Shown: positions 33,983-45,074 of the stretch, one piece after another
Position numbering within the stretch: position 1 is the stretch's first letter
How the letters are laid out: each line of letters opens with the position of its first letter
NCBI RefSeq assembly: GCF_949628265.1
Contig: NC_088788.1
Coordinates: 35,140,335-35,204,334 of the forward strand
Origin: Cloeon dipterum
Lineage: Eukaryota > Arthropoda > Insecta > Ephemeroptera > Baetidae
DNA: 64,000 nt
Direction: 5' to 3'
The notes under the pieces: generated by a model
Told to the model about the DNA's origin: nothing
The model's input: the letters and a program-made list of their open reading frames with translations, nothing else
The model's database searches: none
Program-made: the position numbers and the translations under genes

Positions 33983-34398
33983 ATTGTGAATATTCTATGA
34001 AAGTTCATGTGTAAATAAAAGAGCGCCATGTTAATTATTGAAAATATGTATATTCTGACAGCTAATATCAACTCTATATACAACGACAGTAGTAAAGTTG
34101 GAACCTTAGAATTAAGACGCAGTTTTTGGAGGTGATATTTACAATCAACGTACTATTTAAATTAATCAAAGAAGTATGGCATTTTACTTTAATTCCTATC
34201 AACTTCACGAACACACTGTCATCCTCAGCAGCTTGTGTACGACTAGTATATGAATCAGATCACTGTCACAAATTCCCAGCATTCTCTCGCTCTAATAACA
34301 AGTCTCAGACACGTTCATCAAAATCCATCGAATGTTAGAATAAAAAAAAAAAATAACTCCAGTGGCTAAGTCTGCAGTCACTTTTCCCACTTTGCGTA
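33983..34398. other. Convergent 3' region between SLC10 copy 4 and the Spaetzle-family gene
   Basis: It holds the plus-strand AATAAA (34014-34019) and a minus-strand ATTAAA candidate (34188-34193) that may serve the Spaetzle-family gene. No other content seen. Confidence 0.5.
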
Positions 34399-37300
34399 TC
34401 AGTCGTCGGCGTCGCGCGGGCGTCGGCTGAGTGAGGCGAGGCCGACCGGCGGCGGTTGGTAGTAGAAGTGCGGCGTGGCCGTGTCCACGGTGCCCAGGGT
34501 GGCCGACTCGGCCGGCTGCAGACGCGGCTCGCGGGACCTGTGCACGACGGCCTTGAGGTCCTCGCGCAGCTCGCCGCCACCTTCCAGCCTGCGGTCCAGC
34601 TGCTGCACGTGCACGACGGTGCGCAGCTTCGGCTCCAGGCCCGTCGCCTTCTTCTTGCCCTTGTCCACGGGGCGGCTCTTGCGCCGCGGGCTCCGTGACG
34701 TCAGCCGGAACTCGGGCGGGATGTCGTAGCACTTGCACACGCAGCACGACGGGAACTTGAACCAGTCGGAGAAGATGCCGCGACACTCGTTGCGCGGATC
34801 GTAAGCCAGCAGACGGTGCAGCCGGTACTGCTGCTCGCACCGGCACCCGTCGCGGCAGAACATCTGCTGGTTCAGATCTCTGAAGGACAAAATTTGAAAT
34901 TAGCATGTAAATTATTTAAAAAAAAATTAATTTTAAAAAGGATCTGTTGGCATTGTAATAGAAACAAATATTTTTGTGGGTAAATGTGAAAAATAAAAAC
35001 GATTTTCCGATTTTCTGGCCTAATCAGCACCCCCAAAACCCATCGGCTACATAGGGGAGGTTGAGACGAGTCAAACGGTGTGCAGTTTTGCTAATTTTGA
35101 CTGTTAGAACCAGAGATTTGGCGATGACAATGTTGAAAAAGTTGAAAATTGAAATTTTTGGTAATATTGCCGATTTCAATCATTTTCATATAAAATGCAA
35201 ATTGATCTCAATAATTAATCAAAAATCATTGAATAAACTTTTTCTAAACATCTGTAAACGCACAGATAAAAAAGCGTAGGAGATTTTTAAAAAGACATTT
35301 ATTAATTTTAAAAAAGCATCTAAAATTAATCAAATTGTTTCGCAAAGTCTTAAATTATTTGAATATTTCGGGGAAATAAAGAGATTTTAAAAAAGCTTTT
35401 CCATTCGAGAATAAAGCTATTAGTGGCTTTTGCAAACTTACGTGCACTTCTCCCAGTGGACGTACTGCTCAAAAGGGTACAGGTTCAGCAGGGCAAGCAG
35501 CTCACCCCTCGTGTTGTTGGCCCAGAAGGGGGCGACGACCTCCTCTTTCACGGGGCATGCGTTTCTGCAGATGGGAAAAATTAAATTAGTGTTGATGAAA
35601 AACTGAGACTGCTTATATTAATATTTATTTAGTAATTAAATGGATCTTTATCTCTAGACAAGATTTTTTCTCAACAAAAAACTGTTTGTAATGGAGCATC
35701 TCGTCATCAATTTATTAATTATTTTTTTATATTAGTCAGGGATTCAATAATTAGTTATTTAACAAACTCAATATCTATGCAACGGCCAGAAATGCCAGTT
35801 AAGAAATTAGATAAAAAAAATTGTAGCTGATTTTTCGTTTTTAATTTTGTTATAAGCATCTATTTTCAGTAATTACAAACATTATGATATTTAAGCAAGA
35901 GCATAAAGTTATTTTTTACTCACACTCCTCGGACGAGGATTTGCTGCGGCCCCTTGTTGAGGCTCTGATCGCCATCTGACTCGTCCTCGTCAGCGTCCCC
36001 TTCTTCCTCCTCCTCGTACTCCTCGTCATCCTCGCCCTCGGCCTCCTCCTCGGCGACCTCGGACTCTTCGGCCTGCTGGTCCTCGGCCTGCAGCGGCTCC
36101 GCCTCCGAGGCTTCCATCACCGGCTCCTCGGACACGCTGGTCGTGTCCGGCGCCAAAGTGGTGCTGCCCTCGGTCGTCTCCTCCACAGCCTCGAAGGCCG
36201 CCGACGTCAAGGTCGCGTTTCTCGTCGTCGAAGGCACCGTGCCCGCTGTGGTCGTCGTGCGCGCCGTCGTCGTTGTCGTCGTGGTCGTCGTCGTGGTTGA
36301 GGTTGTCGTCGACGTCGATGTCTTTTTGGTCGCAGTGGTCGTCGCTTGGGTCGACGTGCTCGTTGGCCGCGGAGGTTTCACCGTCTTGCGGGTCAATGAT
36401 TCTTTGTTTGGCACTTCTGGCTTCGTTGAGCGAGGCGTCGAAGCAGCTGCCTCGGCCACTGGCCGGTAACGCTTCATTACGCCGTCCCTAACAACCTGCA
36501 AGCGGAGGAAAAAATTAATTTAGTTAAATTTCTAATTGCCAAATAGGAAATTAGCAATGAATAGACAGCTACAAAGTCGAAAAATGGTAAATTCGGACCT
36601 GCAGGCCTCAGTAGATTTATCTCCAAAACAATATCTTGCTTCAAAATGATTGTTAGATTTTCCATTTTTAACATTGATTCAAATTTGCACTCCTTAAAGA
36701 CCGTCTTGGATGAAGTTTCTGAGCGCATTAATCGATTCTTGAGGGTCGAATTCGGTTAAATGGATATTTTTTTGCCGAGAATAGTGCAGCGCGACGTGCT
36801 TAGCGCAAGTAAAACTTTTTTCCCGCCAAAACAATATGAATGCGAGAACTGAGCATGCGTCAGAGCTGATTTGAGCACTTGCTGAGAGACCGCCTGTGCG
36901 AATGACTTCTTTGTCAGATTCAGCCAGCTCTCACGCATGCGCAGCTCTCGCATTCATATTGTTTTAGCGGGGAAAAAGTTTTACTTGTGCTACGCACGTC
37001 GCGCTGCACTTGTTGGTCGGAAAAATTATCCACTTTACCTAATTCGACCCTCAAGAATCGATTGGTGTGCTCAGAAACGTCGTCAAAGACGGTCTTTAAA
37101 TTGTAGAGGTCGTTAAAATTCTTAATCAAAGTGAGGATGAAGTTCAAGCTTTATTTTTTACTACGATAAACCATTTTTCTTGCTAATTTTTTTATTTAAA
37201 CCCACCTGAAAGTCGGTACCATCGCCTGGGTACAAGTCGTTGGACTCAAACTCGGCGCGGAGCACTGAAATCTGTCTCATCTCGCCGTACATGCGTCGCA

Positions 37301-40300
37301 TCAGTCCTTGATTCTCTCGCACGAAACTTCGTAGTGCGATCCTGAAAACCGAGGCACAATTATCAAACAAATTCCGAGAGTTAAGGAGTTTTTTTATCAC
37401 TGCCTCATTCCCACTCATCACGAAACGCGGCCGAAAACGAGCGATTGTCCCCAGCAGCCAATTCACTTTTAGTGCGCGAGGCCAATTAGCGAGGAGGCGA
37501 GAGAGTTTCTATCTCGTTGGCTGCCCGCGTGGCCCAGTGGTCCGATTCCCGCCCAAGCAACCAACCCATCCCTGGTGCGGCACGTACTGTACTTATATGC
37601 GCGTCTGACCCGCTCACGATGAATTATTAATTTAACGTCCGCTCTCGCATCGTCCGCGCTCACGTTTAGAAAGTGCATCTCTCTTACAGGGGGCAGCTGT
37701 TCTGATTTAGTTCAACGCAGGGCACTGATCTCGCAATGGGCCGAGTCTCATTATGACCGATTGGCGATAATTCAAATTTCAATGCAGGAAGAAGGCCATG
37801 GAAAGTCTTAAAATTAATTCAAAACTACTTGCTCAACTGATCCGCAATAAAATCATTTTGAAGCTGGTGCAAGAAAGCATTACTTTTTAGGGCATAGGTT
37901 AACTCATGGATTAAAATTATGATTATTATCTCACCAAGGATAGGAACTTCCAGGGACAGTACACCATTGTTGCTCGTCGGTGAAGTCACAGGGAGGGTCC
38001 TTCCAAGCTTTGGACGCTCGGCCGCTGCCTGGCCGCAGGCAAGCTGATGAAAATTCGTCGAAGGCCGCCGCCGACAACCCGCACAACAGCGCCTGCAAGC
38101 AAAATCAGAAGATGTCGTATTCAGGACGAAAAGTGGAGCACAGATCTGATGGATAGGTTTTTTATTCCAGCACCGTGAGAACTGTTTTACTTTCTTTCAG
38201 TGGTTTGTGGGGAAATAATTTTTTTAGGTCTCGACCGATTGATCTTTGTGATTTCAGGTAAAATGTGAACTGCACATAATTACTTTATGACTTTCCAGAG
38301 GCAATGAGTCGATTAATGAACGCAGAACGAGTTGTTTAACTTCGCGTTTCCTCACTGTCGACTCGTGCGAAAACCATTAACCGACACACAGCTCGCATTT
38401 TAATTTCTCCCTTTGACCTGCATTCTGCGACACTTTCTTCAAAAGTGTCATCTCCACACCAAAAGTGCTCGTGTCGTGAATAGTGGTTATGAATTTGGTT
38501 TTTATTTCCACGTGTAAGGTAAAGTCAACTGTGCCAATCACACCGTCGTTGGCAAGATATTCAAGCTCAAACTGTTGTACATGCACTTGGATAGCTGTCA
38601 ACTCGGAGATCTGAAGGAAAAGGGACTCTTCACGGTCGGAATAAAACACCATGTTTATTTTAAAGTAATGCTGCAATTTATTTTTTGACAGCACAAATCG
38701 ATTCCTAAGGGTTAAATTAGGTGTGTAAAACCGTTGTTTTGGAGGTTTTTGGTGGGAACCTGGCTAAACCGTCTAAATATCGAGACTGCAGCAACACAGC
38801 GACAGCCAGCGCAATTAAGATAAGGTTTTGGTGGTTTTGGCTGATGCTGTGCCTCAGGAATCGATAGAAACATAAAAAATAATATTCCAGGGCTACTTAA
38901 ATGACTCACATGAAAATAATTTTCTGCTAAAAATAATACTCATGAAGTTTCACATTTTTTAATAATAAATCTTGAAAACTAATGATGCCGCATCATGGCG
39001 TTCAGTCATTTTCATTTAGAAACACTTATGACTGTGCAGTGCATGACACTGAAAGGTGCCGTGAACGCGCGGCGTTTGTTTGTCCCGAGTAAATTTTCGC
39101 TAATGAATGAGAGGAACCGTATATTTTTTTCTCTCCTTCGTCCTCGTTTCGGTGCAATCAGGGAAAGTTGTAAGCTGGATTGTCGGCCGGCCGGCTGGCC
39201 AGTCGTCCGCCCCTCGACCCAATTTTGACCCTGCATCTCATCTCATTAATTTCTTCTCTTCTCGGCGTCCAAAAAAGCAAACGGAAAGAGATCGGAGAGG
39301 AAGAAAGAGCCGACGAATTGCGATTGCCCGCACGTCGAGCGCTCAATACGCGCGTGGAATAATGCATCGCGTAATTGAAAAGGCCGAGAGCGACCTTATT
39401 ACAGCACGTCCCTAAGAGACAGATGCATTAAACACCTTCAAATTGTTCCCTTCGTTCGTTGGGAAATCAATCAAGCAGATATATAAACACGGTCATGCCG
39501 GTTTTTCCTCGGAAAAAAGAGTGAGTTTACTCAATATCAATGTAGATTGTTTTTCAAAACACATTAAATTCGTGAAGAAATTTCCACGGAAAAGAATTAT
39601 CGAGAATTTTAGTCCTTTAAACAACAAAATAATATTTCTTGAAAATGGTATTTAGAATATTCTTTTAAGTTTTATTGCGAAAAAGGCAACACAAAGATGA
39701 AATTGAGATGGAGTGTTGAATCAGGGTCAATCAGAATCAACATGCAGTTCGTTTTTAATTGTTGGAGCCTTTTCATCAATCAAGACGCCAAATTCTGCTT
39801 GGTCATGATTGGAACGAAAATCGCAATGTTTCTAATAATCAAATATAGTACATGGAACGACAATTAATGTTGGCGTTTCAACTCATTTTGTCTAATTATG
39901 CAATTCATGTGTATCGCGGCAGAAAAGTAATTGCTGGACGTGGATTGAACAGTTAGATTTGCATATTTGCGTCGGCGAGAAGCCTGCTCAGTCAGGCACT
40001 TGAGCCGCGGAGATTTTCAGATTAATGCATTACGGAAACGACGAGAGTGGGCAAAACTTGAACAAAATAGGCTGGGGAAAGCTTCTGTTAGTTTTTGTTC
40101 CTAAAATTTTAATCACGGTGACTCGGTTGATTGGACAATTTTATGATAATTCATGAAACTTTCCACGGGGAACATTTCACTCTTGCTGACCTCATCACAC
40201 GAGAAATGAGTTAGTCATCAATGCAAATGCTGACGAACATGGGCAAGAAAGTTTCCACAGCGACTGAACACTCTTTCACTAGAAATATTAATATTTTCCG

Positions 40301-42300
40301 CAAGTAAATTTATAAGAAACGAACTATGAACCAACACTAACAAAATCAATAAATTTTTAAGAGCACGTAAAGCAAACAAGATTAACTTCTTATCACCGTG
40401 GGCCAGCCGAAATTTTTGAAAGACACGTGTGTGTGTCAGTCGGAATATAGGTAAGTGCAGCGAGAGAGGAAAAGTCCCCCTGGCATATCATCACCATTAT
40501 GCTGCTTCCTCTTTTATAGGCCGGTCATTATTATTTAATTCACATGCTACGGCGGCAGTGTTATAATGATATCGCGGTGCTCCCCGCAGCAGCACCAACA
40601 CAGATGCAAACTTTGCTCTTAATCGTGCGTCTGAGAGTGGTGAGTCGGCCCGCGAGTATGGGTTAACGGTTGTGCGCCGTGGAATACACACACATCATCC
40701 GCGCCGTACGTACTGCGTATTCACGACTAATACAGTATGCACGCCAATATCATTCAAAGCCTTCTCTCGGCGCCACTCGCGGAACTATGCAATTTGGCTA
40801 ATCAGCGTGTAATGCTATTAAATTAAATTAGATAAAAAGAAGCAAACTGTTTATATAAGTTTTGTAAACAGCTTATTTATTGTTCAATAAATTATATACA
40901 CTTTAAACTTTTCAGCAAATGTTTAAAATATAAACAAACAAACTTTTAATTTCATTTTTCTACTGTGGTTTATTATTTTGTTGTTCTTGTTTAACTGATA
41001 AATTCTGCAGCCTAATATTATATGAAAAAGAAAAACAAATCATGACAAACTCGGTTTTAATTTTTGAGATAGACAAAATGTTCCTTTCTGATAGATTTAA
41101 TTTAAAAATCAATGAAAATAAATTTACAATTAGTCTTTTGTCATTGGTAGAAACTAGAAATTTGGTTTTTCAGAGCAATGTGAACTATTTTAACATAAAT
41201 GAAATCTTGTCTTTCAATTTAAAATGTTTTCCTAGTGACGGGATGAAAATAAATTAGCGCTGATTACCATCTTTCACACGTCTGCAGGGACGGAAATAAT
41301 TTATAAAGAGTCTCATTGCTTAAAACCATGTAGGAGACTGCGGTTGATTGACTGATCGCGCGGAGGTGGGCTAGCTCTCATCAAATTCTCGCTCCTCCGC
41401 TCGCAGCTACTGATTTACAACGAGTTATAGTTCAAGTCGCTGCTGCTTAACGGTGTCTTCATTTCTATACTCGCAGAAAATAGCTTAAGTGCTTGGTTCA
41501 GGGCAAAATCAATTTCGTCACCAGCCTAATGAATTTCCAAATTGCAGAAAAACTAGATATTTTTATTGACTATCCCGACAATTTTCAGATGTTCATCAAC
41601 ATCCGACTTATCTGGCTCCTCATAAAAATCAATAAAAGGAAATTTGCTGTTGCGTGACAGTTCGTAATTTGACAGACTGCCTTTTGTGAGAGGTGAGAAG
41701 GCCGTGCGCGCGGTGTGTCGTGCTGCTCCGATAACTGACCTAGTGATCTAGTGCCGACGCTTTATTGCTATCCAGCTGGCGCGACTCGTTCTCGCGCATC
41801 ATCTCTATTTTTAGTACTTTTTTTTGTCTCGCTTCCTGATAAGCAGTCGTTTCGAAAGGTGTTTAACAGGTACGTCTATGATTCGTCTAGAAAGCGGCAG
41901 GATCCAATAGGCATTGAAGTGAGGTACAAAGGTCAAAAGGGAGCTGCTTGCCTGTCAGAGGTTTAAATTTATTGATCTCTTTCATTGGTTAAGGTGATGA
42001 AAAGAAAAGTTATCGTTTGTTGAGGTGAATTAAGTGATATGGAAGAAAATCAGTAGAGATTTTGTTTTTTAAATTCTGGGGGATTTAAAAAAAGCTCGGA
42101 GGCGTTAACATACTCTACATAAGAGAAGTCACAACGCTGTTTTGCCTCCGCAGCATCTCAACTGACCGACTGACTGAGCTAAAAATTATCCCGAAATCTG
42201 TCACATGCAATAGTACTCCCGTCTTGCTCCAGAAAAGCAGATAAAAAACCCGGAAACTCACCAGGAGGACGGTGAGAGCGGCCGTCGGTGTGGGGGGCAT
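34399..42300 (-). CDS. Spaetzle-family (neurotrophin-like cystine-knot) Toll ligand
   Basis: Six coding exons: 42300-42262, 38092-37935, 37341-37206, 36495-35924, 35564-35442 and 34879-34399; 502 aa. Residues 1-23 ([13 protein letters not shown] + [10 protein letters not shown]), split by intron 1, form a signal peptide. The pro-domain includes a Cys-containing segment (about 30-65), a Thr-rich mucin-like tract and a Glu/Asp-rich acidic tract (exon 4, about 112-300). The cystine-knot domain (about 302-395) begins [20 protein letters not shown] and contains [35 protein letters not shown] and VCKC, ten cysteines. A basic, Pro-rich tail of about 100 residues follows. Secreted; activated Spaetzle proteins bind Toll receptors in immunity, patterning or neurotrophic signalling. 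The domain looks most like the Spz3/Spz4 branch, not immune Spz1, but I cannot separate the two. Introns 1 and 3 carry foldback elements. Confidence 0.9.
34880..35441 (-). other. Intron 5 of the Spaetzle-family gene
   Basis: AT-rich, 562 bp, clean donor cac|gtaagt and acceptor ccttcag. Nothing else seen. The next intron up (35565-35923) is likewise AT-rich and featureless. Confidence 0.7.
36694..37099. repeat. 406-bp near-perfect foldback in Spaetzle intron 3
   Basis: The left arm starts 'ttaaagaccgtctt' and the right arm ends 'aaagacggtctttaa'. The arms stay paired through 'aatcgattcttgagggtcgaatt', 'gcagcgcgacgtgc', 'agtaaaactttttcc' and 'acaatatgaatgcgag' to a loop of about 60 bases near 36865-36925. 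The subterminal motif is shared with 38699-38875 and 61267-61546 (family C). Confidence 0.93.
38093..42261 (-). other. Intron 1 of the Spaetzle-family gene (4.2 kb)
   Basis: It separates the two halves of the signal peptide. It contains a family-C element (38699-38875), a 105-codon minus-strand open frame at 38377-38694 with no recognised domain, and long AT-rich stretches with possible enhancers. No second gene is supported. Confidence 0.6.
38699..38875. repeat. Foldback MITE family C, copy 2
   Basis: The ends 'atcgattcctaagggttaaattagg' and 'ctcaggaatcgat' are inverted. It is about 177 bp and lies inside Spaetzle intron 1. Confidence 0.75.
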
Positions 42301-45074
42301 CGTGGGTCCCTGGCGTTGCCCTGTCGGCCGGTATCCGCAAACGGGCACGCAGAGCACGAAAACGAACTACACGTGTGAGTGTGTGTGTTTGCGTCGGCAG
42401 TCAAGTGATCATCGGTGTTCACTCGGCTCGGCCGCCGCTCGTAAACTGAGAACTGAGTCGCGACGAGAAAGAGAGAGAGAAAAGGTGGCCCTGCCGCAGC
42501 AGCGTCGCCGGCGCAATCTAGGACACTTTGGGGCGGCTCTCGAGCAGCAGATAGACCGGAGGAGGTGGTGGCACTCAGCGGCAGTCAGCTGCTCTCGGCA
42601 CACGCAGACAGACTGGCCGACGCCGCCAGGCCTTATTTTTGTTTTCATTCATCCTCCGAAATGGGACCAGTCCTCCTTTCACTGCGCCCAACTTGTGGTC
42701 CAGTCAGCAGGCCTTTCGGGCGAAAATTGCTAAAATCGAGATCTGACAGGATCGGAATAGCTATTATCGACTCTTAGCTCCAAAAGGGATTTTTAAAAAA
42801 AAAATCTTATATAATCCCAATTGATGGAATCATTTATTCAGTCAAAATTCTTGTTGCTTTAAATTGGTCAAGTTGTCTCATTCACGACAGTGATTTTTTG
42901 CATCAGAAACGTGTGGTGAACGGACGTGGCCTGCACTCGAGACGGCTCTGACGGTACCGTTAGCCTCTCGCTCCAGTCAGAACCCCTGGTCGCCCGCCCG
43001 CCCGCCGTTCAATGTGTGTCAAACTCACTGCTCTCTTCTTTCTTTCTTTCTTTCTTTCTTTCCTTCTGTCCATCTCTCTCACTCGATCCTCACTCCACGC
43101 GCGTTTTTTACTACAAACTAACACACTCAATTAAATTCAACATTGCGCGACAGCTTCTTTACTTGAAGTGAAGTCCACTTGGACTGAACAAACCCCCGAG
43201 GGCCATAAATGTCATGCTTTAAACTGCTATTTTTTGGTTTGAACTCTTTCTTCCATGCGAGACAAGATGACAGACATAATATGGTAGAAAATAAAGTAAC
43301 TTGAATACTATGACTTGAAATGAATGACAAAATGAAAAAAAATGGTGTAGAAACGCAGCAATTTTTAAACTCGAACCAATTTTTTGTTACAGGTCCTAGG
43401 GGTGAGATTAAGGGATTGAATTTGTGTGATTTAGAATTGTTTGCACGCTCAATTAGATGGATCAATCGATATTTGGCCAAAAAAACTCTTTTTCTTTCGG
43501 AAGCCATGTAAAAACGGTGTCAACTAAATCTCGGATTCTAAGTGTCAAATTTACAAAAACTGCCTACCATTTTACTCTTCTTCGCGCCTCATGATCTACT
43601 GAAGTAATTTGAGGGGGATTGAATCATTCATTTTCCTTCACTAACTGCGCTTCAGGGCTGTTGCCAGAATTTTTCCCCTTTCGCTGATCCATCTAGGATA
43701 TATCCTATGAGTTCGGGTCCATAATTTCCAGATTTCTTTATGTAAAATACGCTCATTTCCCTTTTTCCGGCATCCAAGTGCAGCGCATGCCGTCGGGTGG
43801 AAGAGTCCCCGGGTATATTATGTAAACTAGGTCAGGGAAACACTTGGCGTACTTAAATATGTGGCCCATATTAATAGTGACTTAAACAAAATAAAAATTC
43901 TAAACTCAATCTAATATTTGATTTTGGGATGCTATTTATGTATGGGACATATCCATTCAATGATTTTTTTTATTTTTAGTGCTTGGCGTGTTTTAAAAGA
44001 ATAATCAGGTTTAATTTGATGGCTATCAGAAAATTCCTTAACTTGATTTATTTTTTGAAGCATATCTAATTTCGTGACTCTTCGTGCGTCAAGCTCACTA
44101 AATATTTGTTCTTATACTTAAAGAAGACACAAGCTCTAATGACACTGTACTAATTTACACGATTTATAAATAGGGTAAAAATAGTGTTGAGAAGAATCTC
44201 AGCTGCTGAGACTTTTGTTGGAAATCGAAAGAGAGATTTCAAGTCCGCCTTTCTAATTAATATGAGGCGCACGATCGATTCACCAGCCGAATCCTGCGTC
44301 GGCTGCAAGGGTAACGATCCAGGATGCGTTTTAAAAAGGAAAAGTCTCGAGGAGGTGGGTTTTTCGTCTCGTATATTCAAATGGGTCCTCTGCTAGCAGA
44401 ACAATCGCCAGAAAGAAAGTTGAGCTGACAAGCGCGGGCAGGTGATCAGGACCGAAAACGTCACTTTCTTCCGATGACTCACGCAGAACAAGGTGCGTAG
44501 TAATGCCCACTAAATTACACAAAACGGAAACGCATCGGCGCCAAGGTGACCTCTTTCTTAGAAAGTCTCGACCGCCGCCTCAATTAAAAATTTATGACTA
44601 TTCAATCTCGTATTAGCATTGAAAGCTTATCAAAGTAATCTGTTACCTAAAATGCTGCTTCTAAAATTAAATAATCGCCTCGGCTCATCAAACATGACCC
44701 AAAATTGGTTGACTCTCCTCCTTTGCACCTGCAGCGAGATGTTTTAGAATGGATCGATTGCCTTCGTCTTATGCATCCAGGTGAGACAACCAAGTCATGC
44801 AGGTTGCCTAATTCCTACTTCTCGATCTGGTCGAGTAGTGTACGCAATTTTACGAGGAAATTGTATTTATTTAAATTACAGCAGGAGAAATTAAAATAAA
44901 AACCCCACAATTTTAACCAATGTCTGCAAATGTTAAATCTTAATGGTAAATTTCTTTAATTCAATACTGATTGTACACATTTGAAGAGAAATATTATTTT
45001 GTATTATTATTACAATAGTAGATTGAATGGAAATCGAAACCATCACTTTACACAAAATGAGGAAGAAATTGTTT
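42301..45074. other. Spacer between nompC and the Spaetzle-family gene
   Basis: Minus-strand 5' UTR and promoter of the Spaetzle-family gene must start here; GC-rich DNA at 42270-42640 fits. A (TTTC)n run sits at about 43036-43064. A minus-strand ATTAAA at 44955-44960 is a candidate nompC poly(A) signal. No gene seen in 43100-44900. Confidence 0.5.
43036..43064. repeat. (TTTC)n microsatellite
   Basis: About seven uninterrupted tttc units are followed by tcc-rich text. Confidence 0.9.

Noticed and set aside
36143-36469. Val-rich plus-strand frame
   Set aside because: Antisense of the Thr-rich pro-domain exon of the Spaetzle-family gene.
38377-38694. 105-codon minus-strand frame in Spaetzle intron 1
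   Set aside because: Ordinary-looking composition but no recognised family, no neighbouring exons, and adjacent to a foldback element; insufficient to call a gene.
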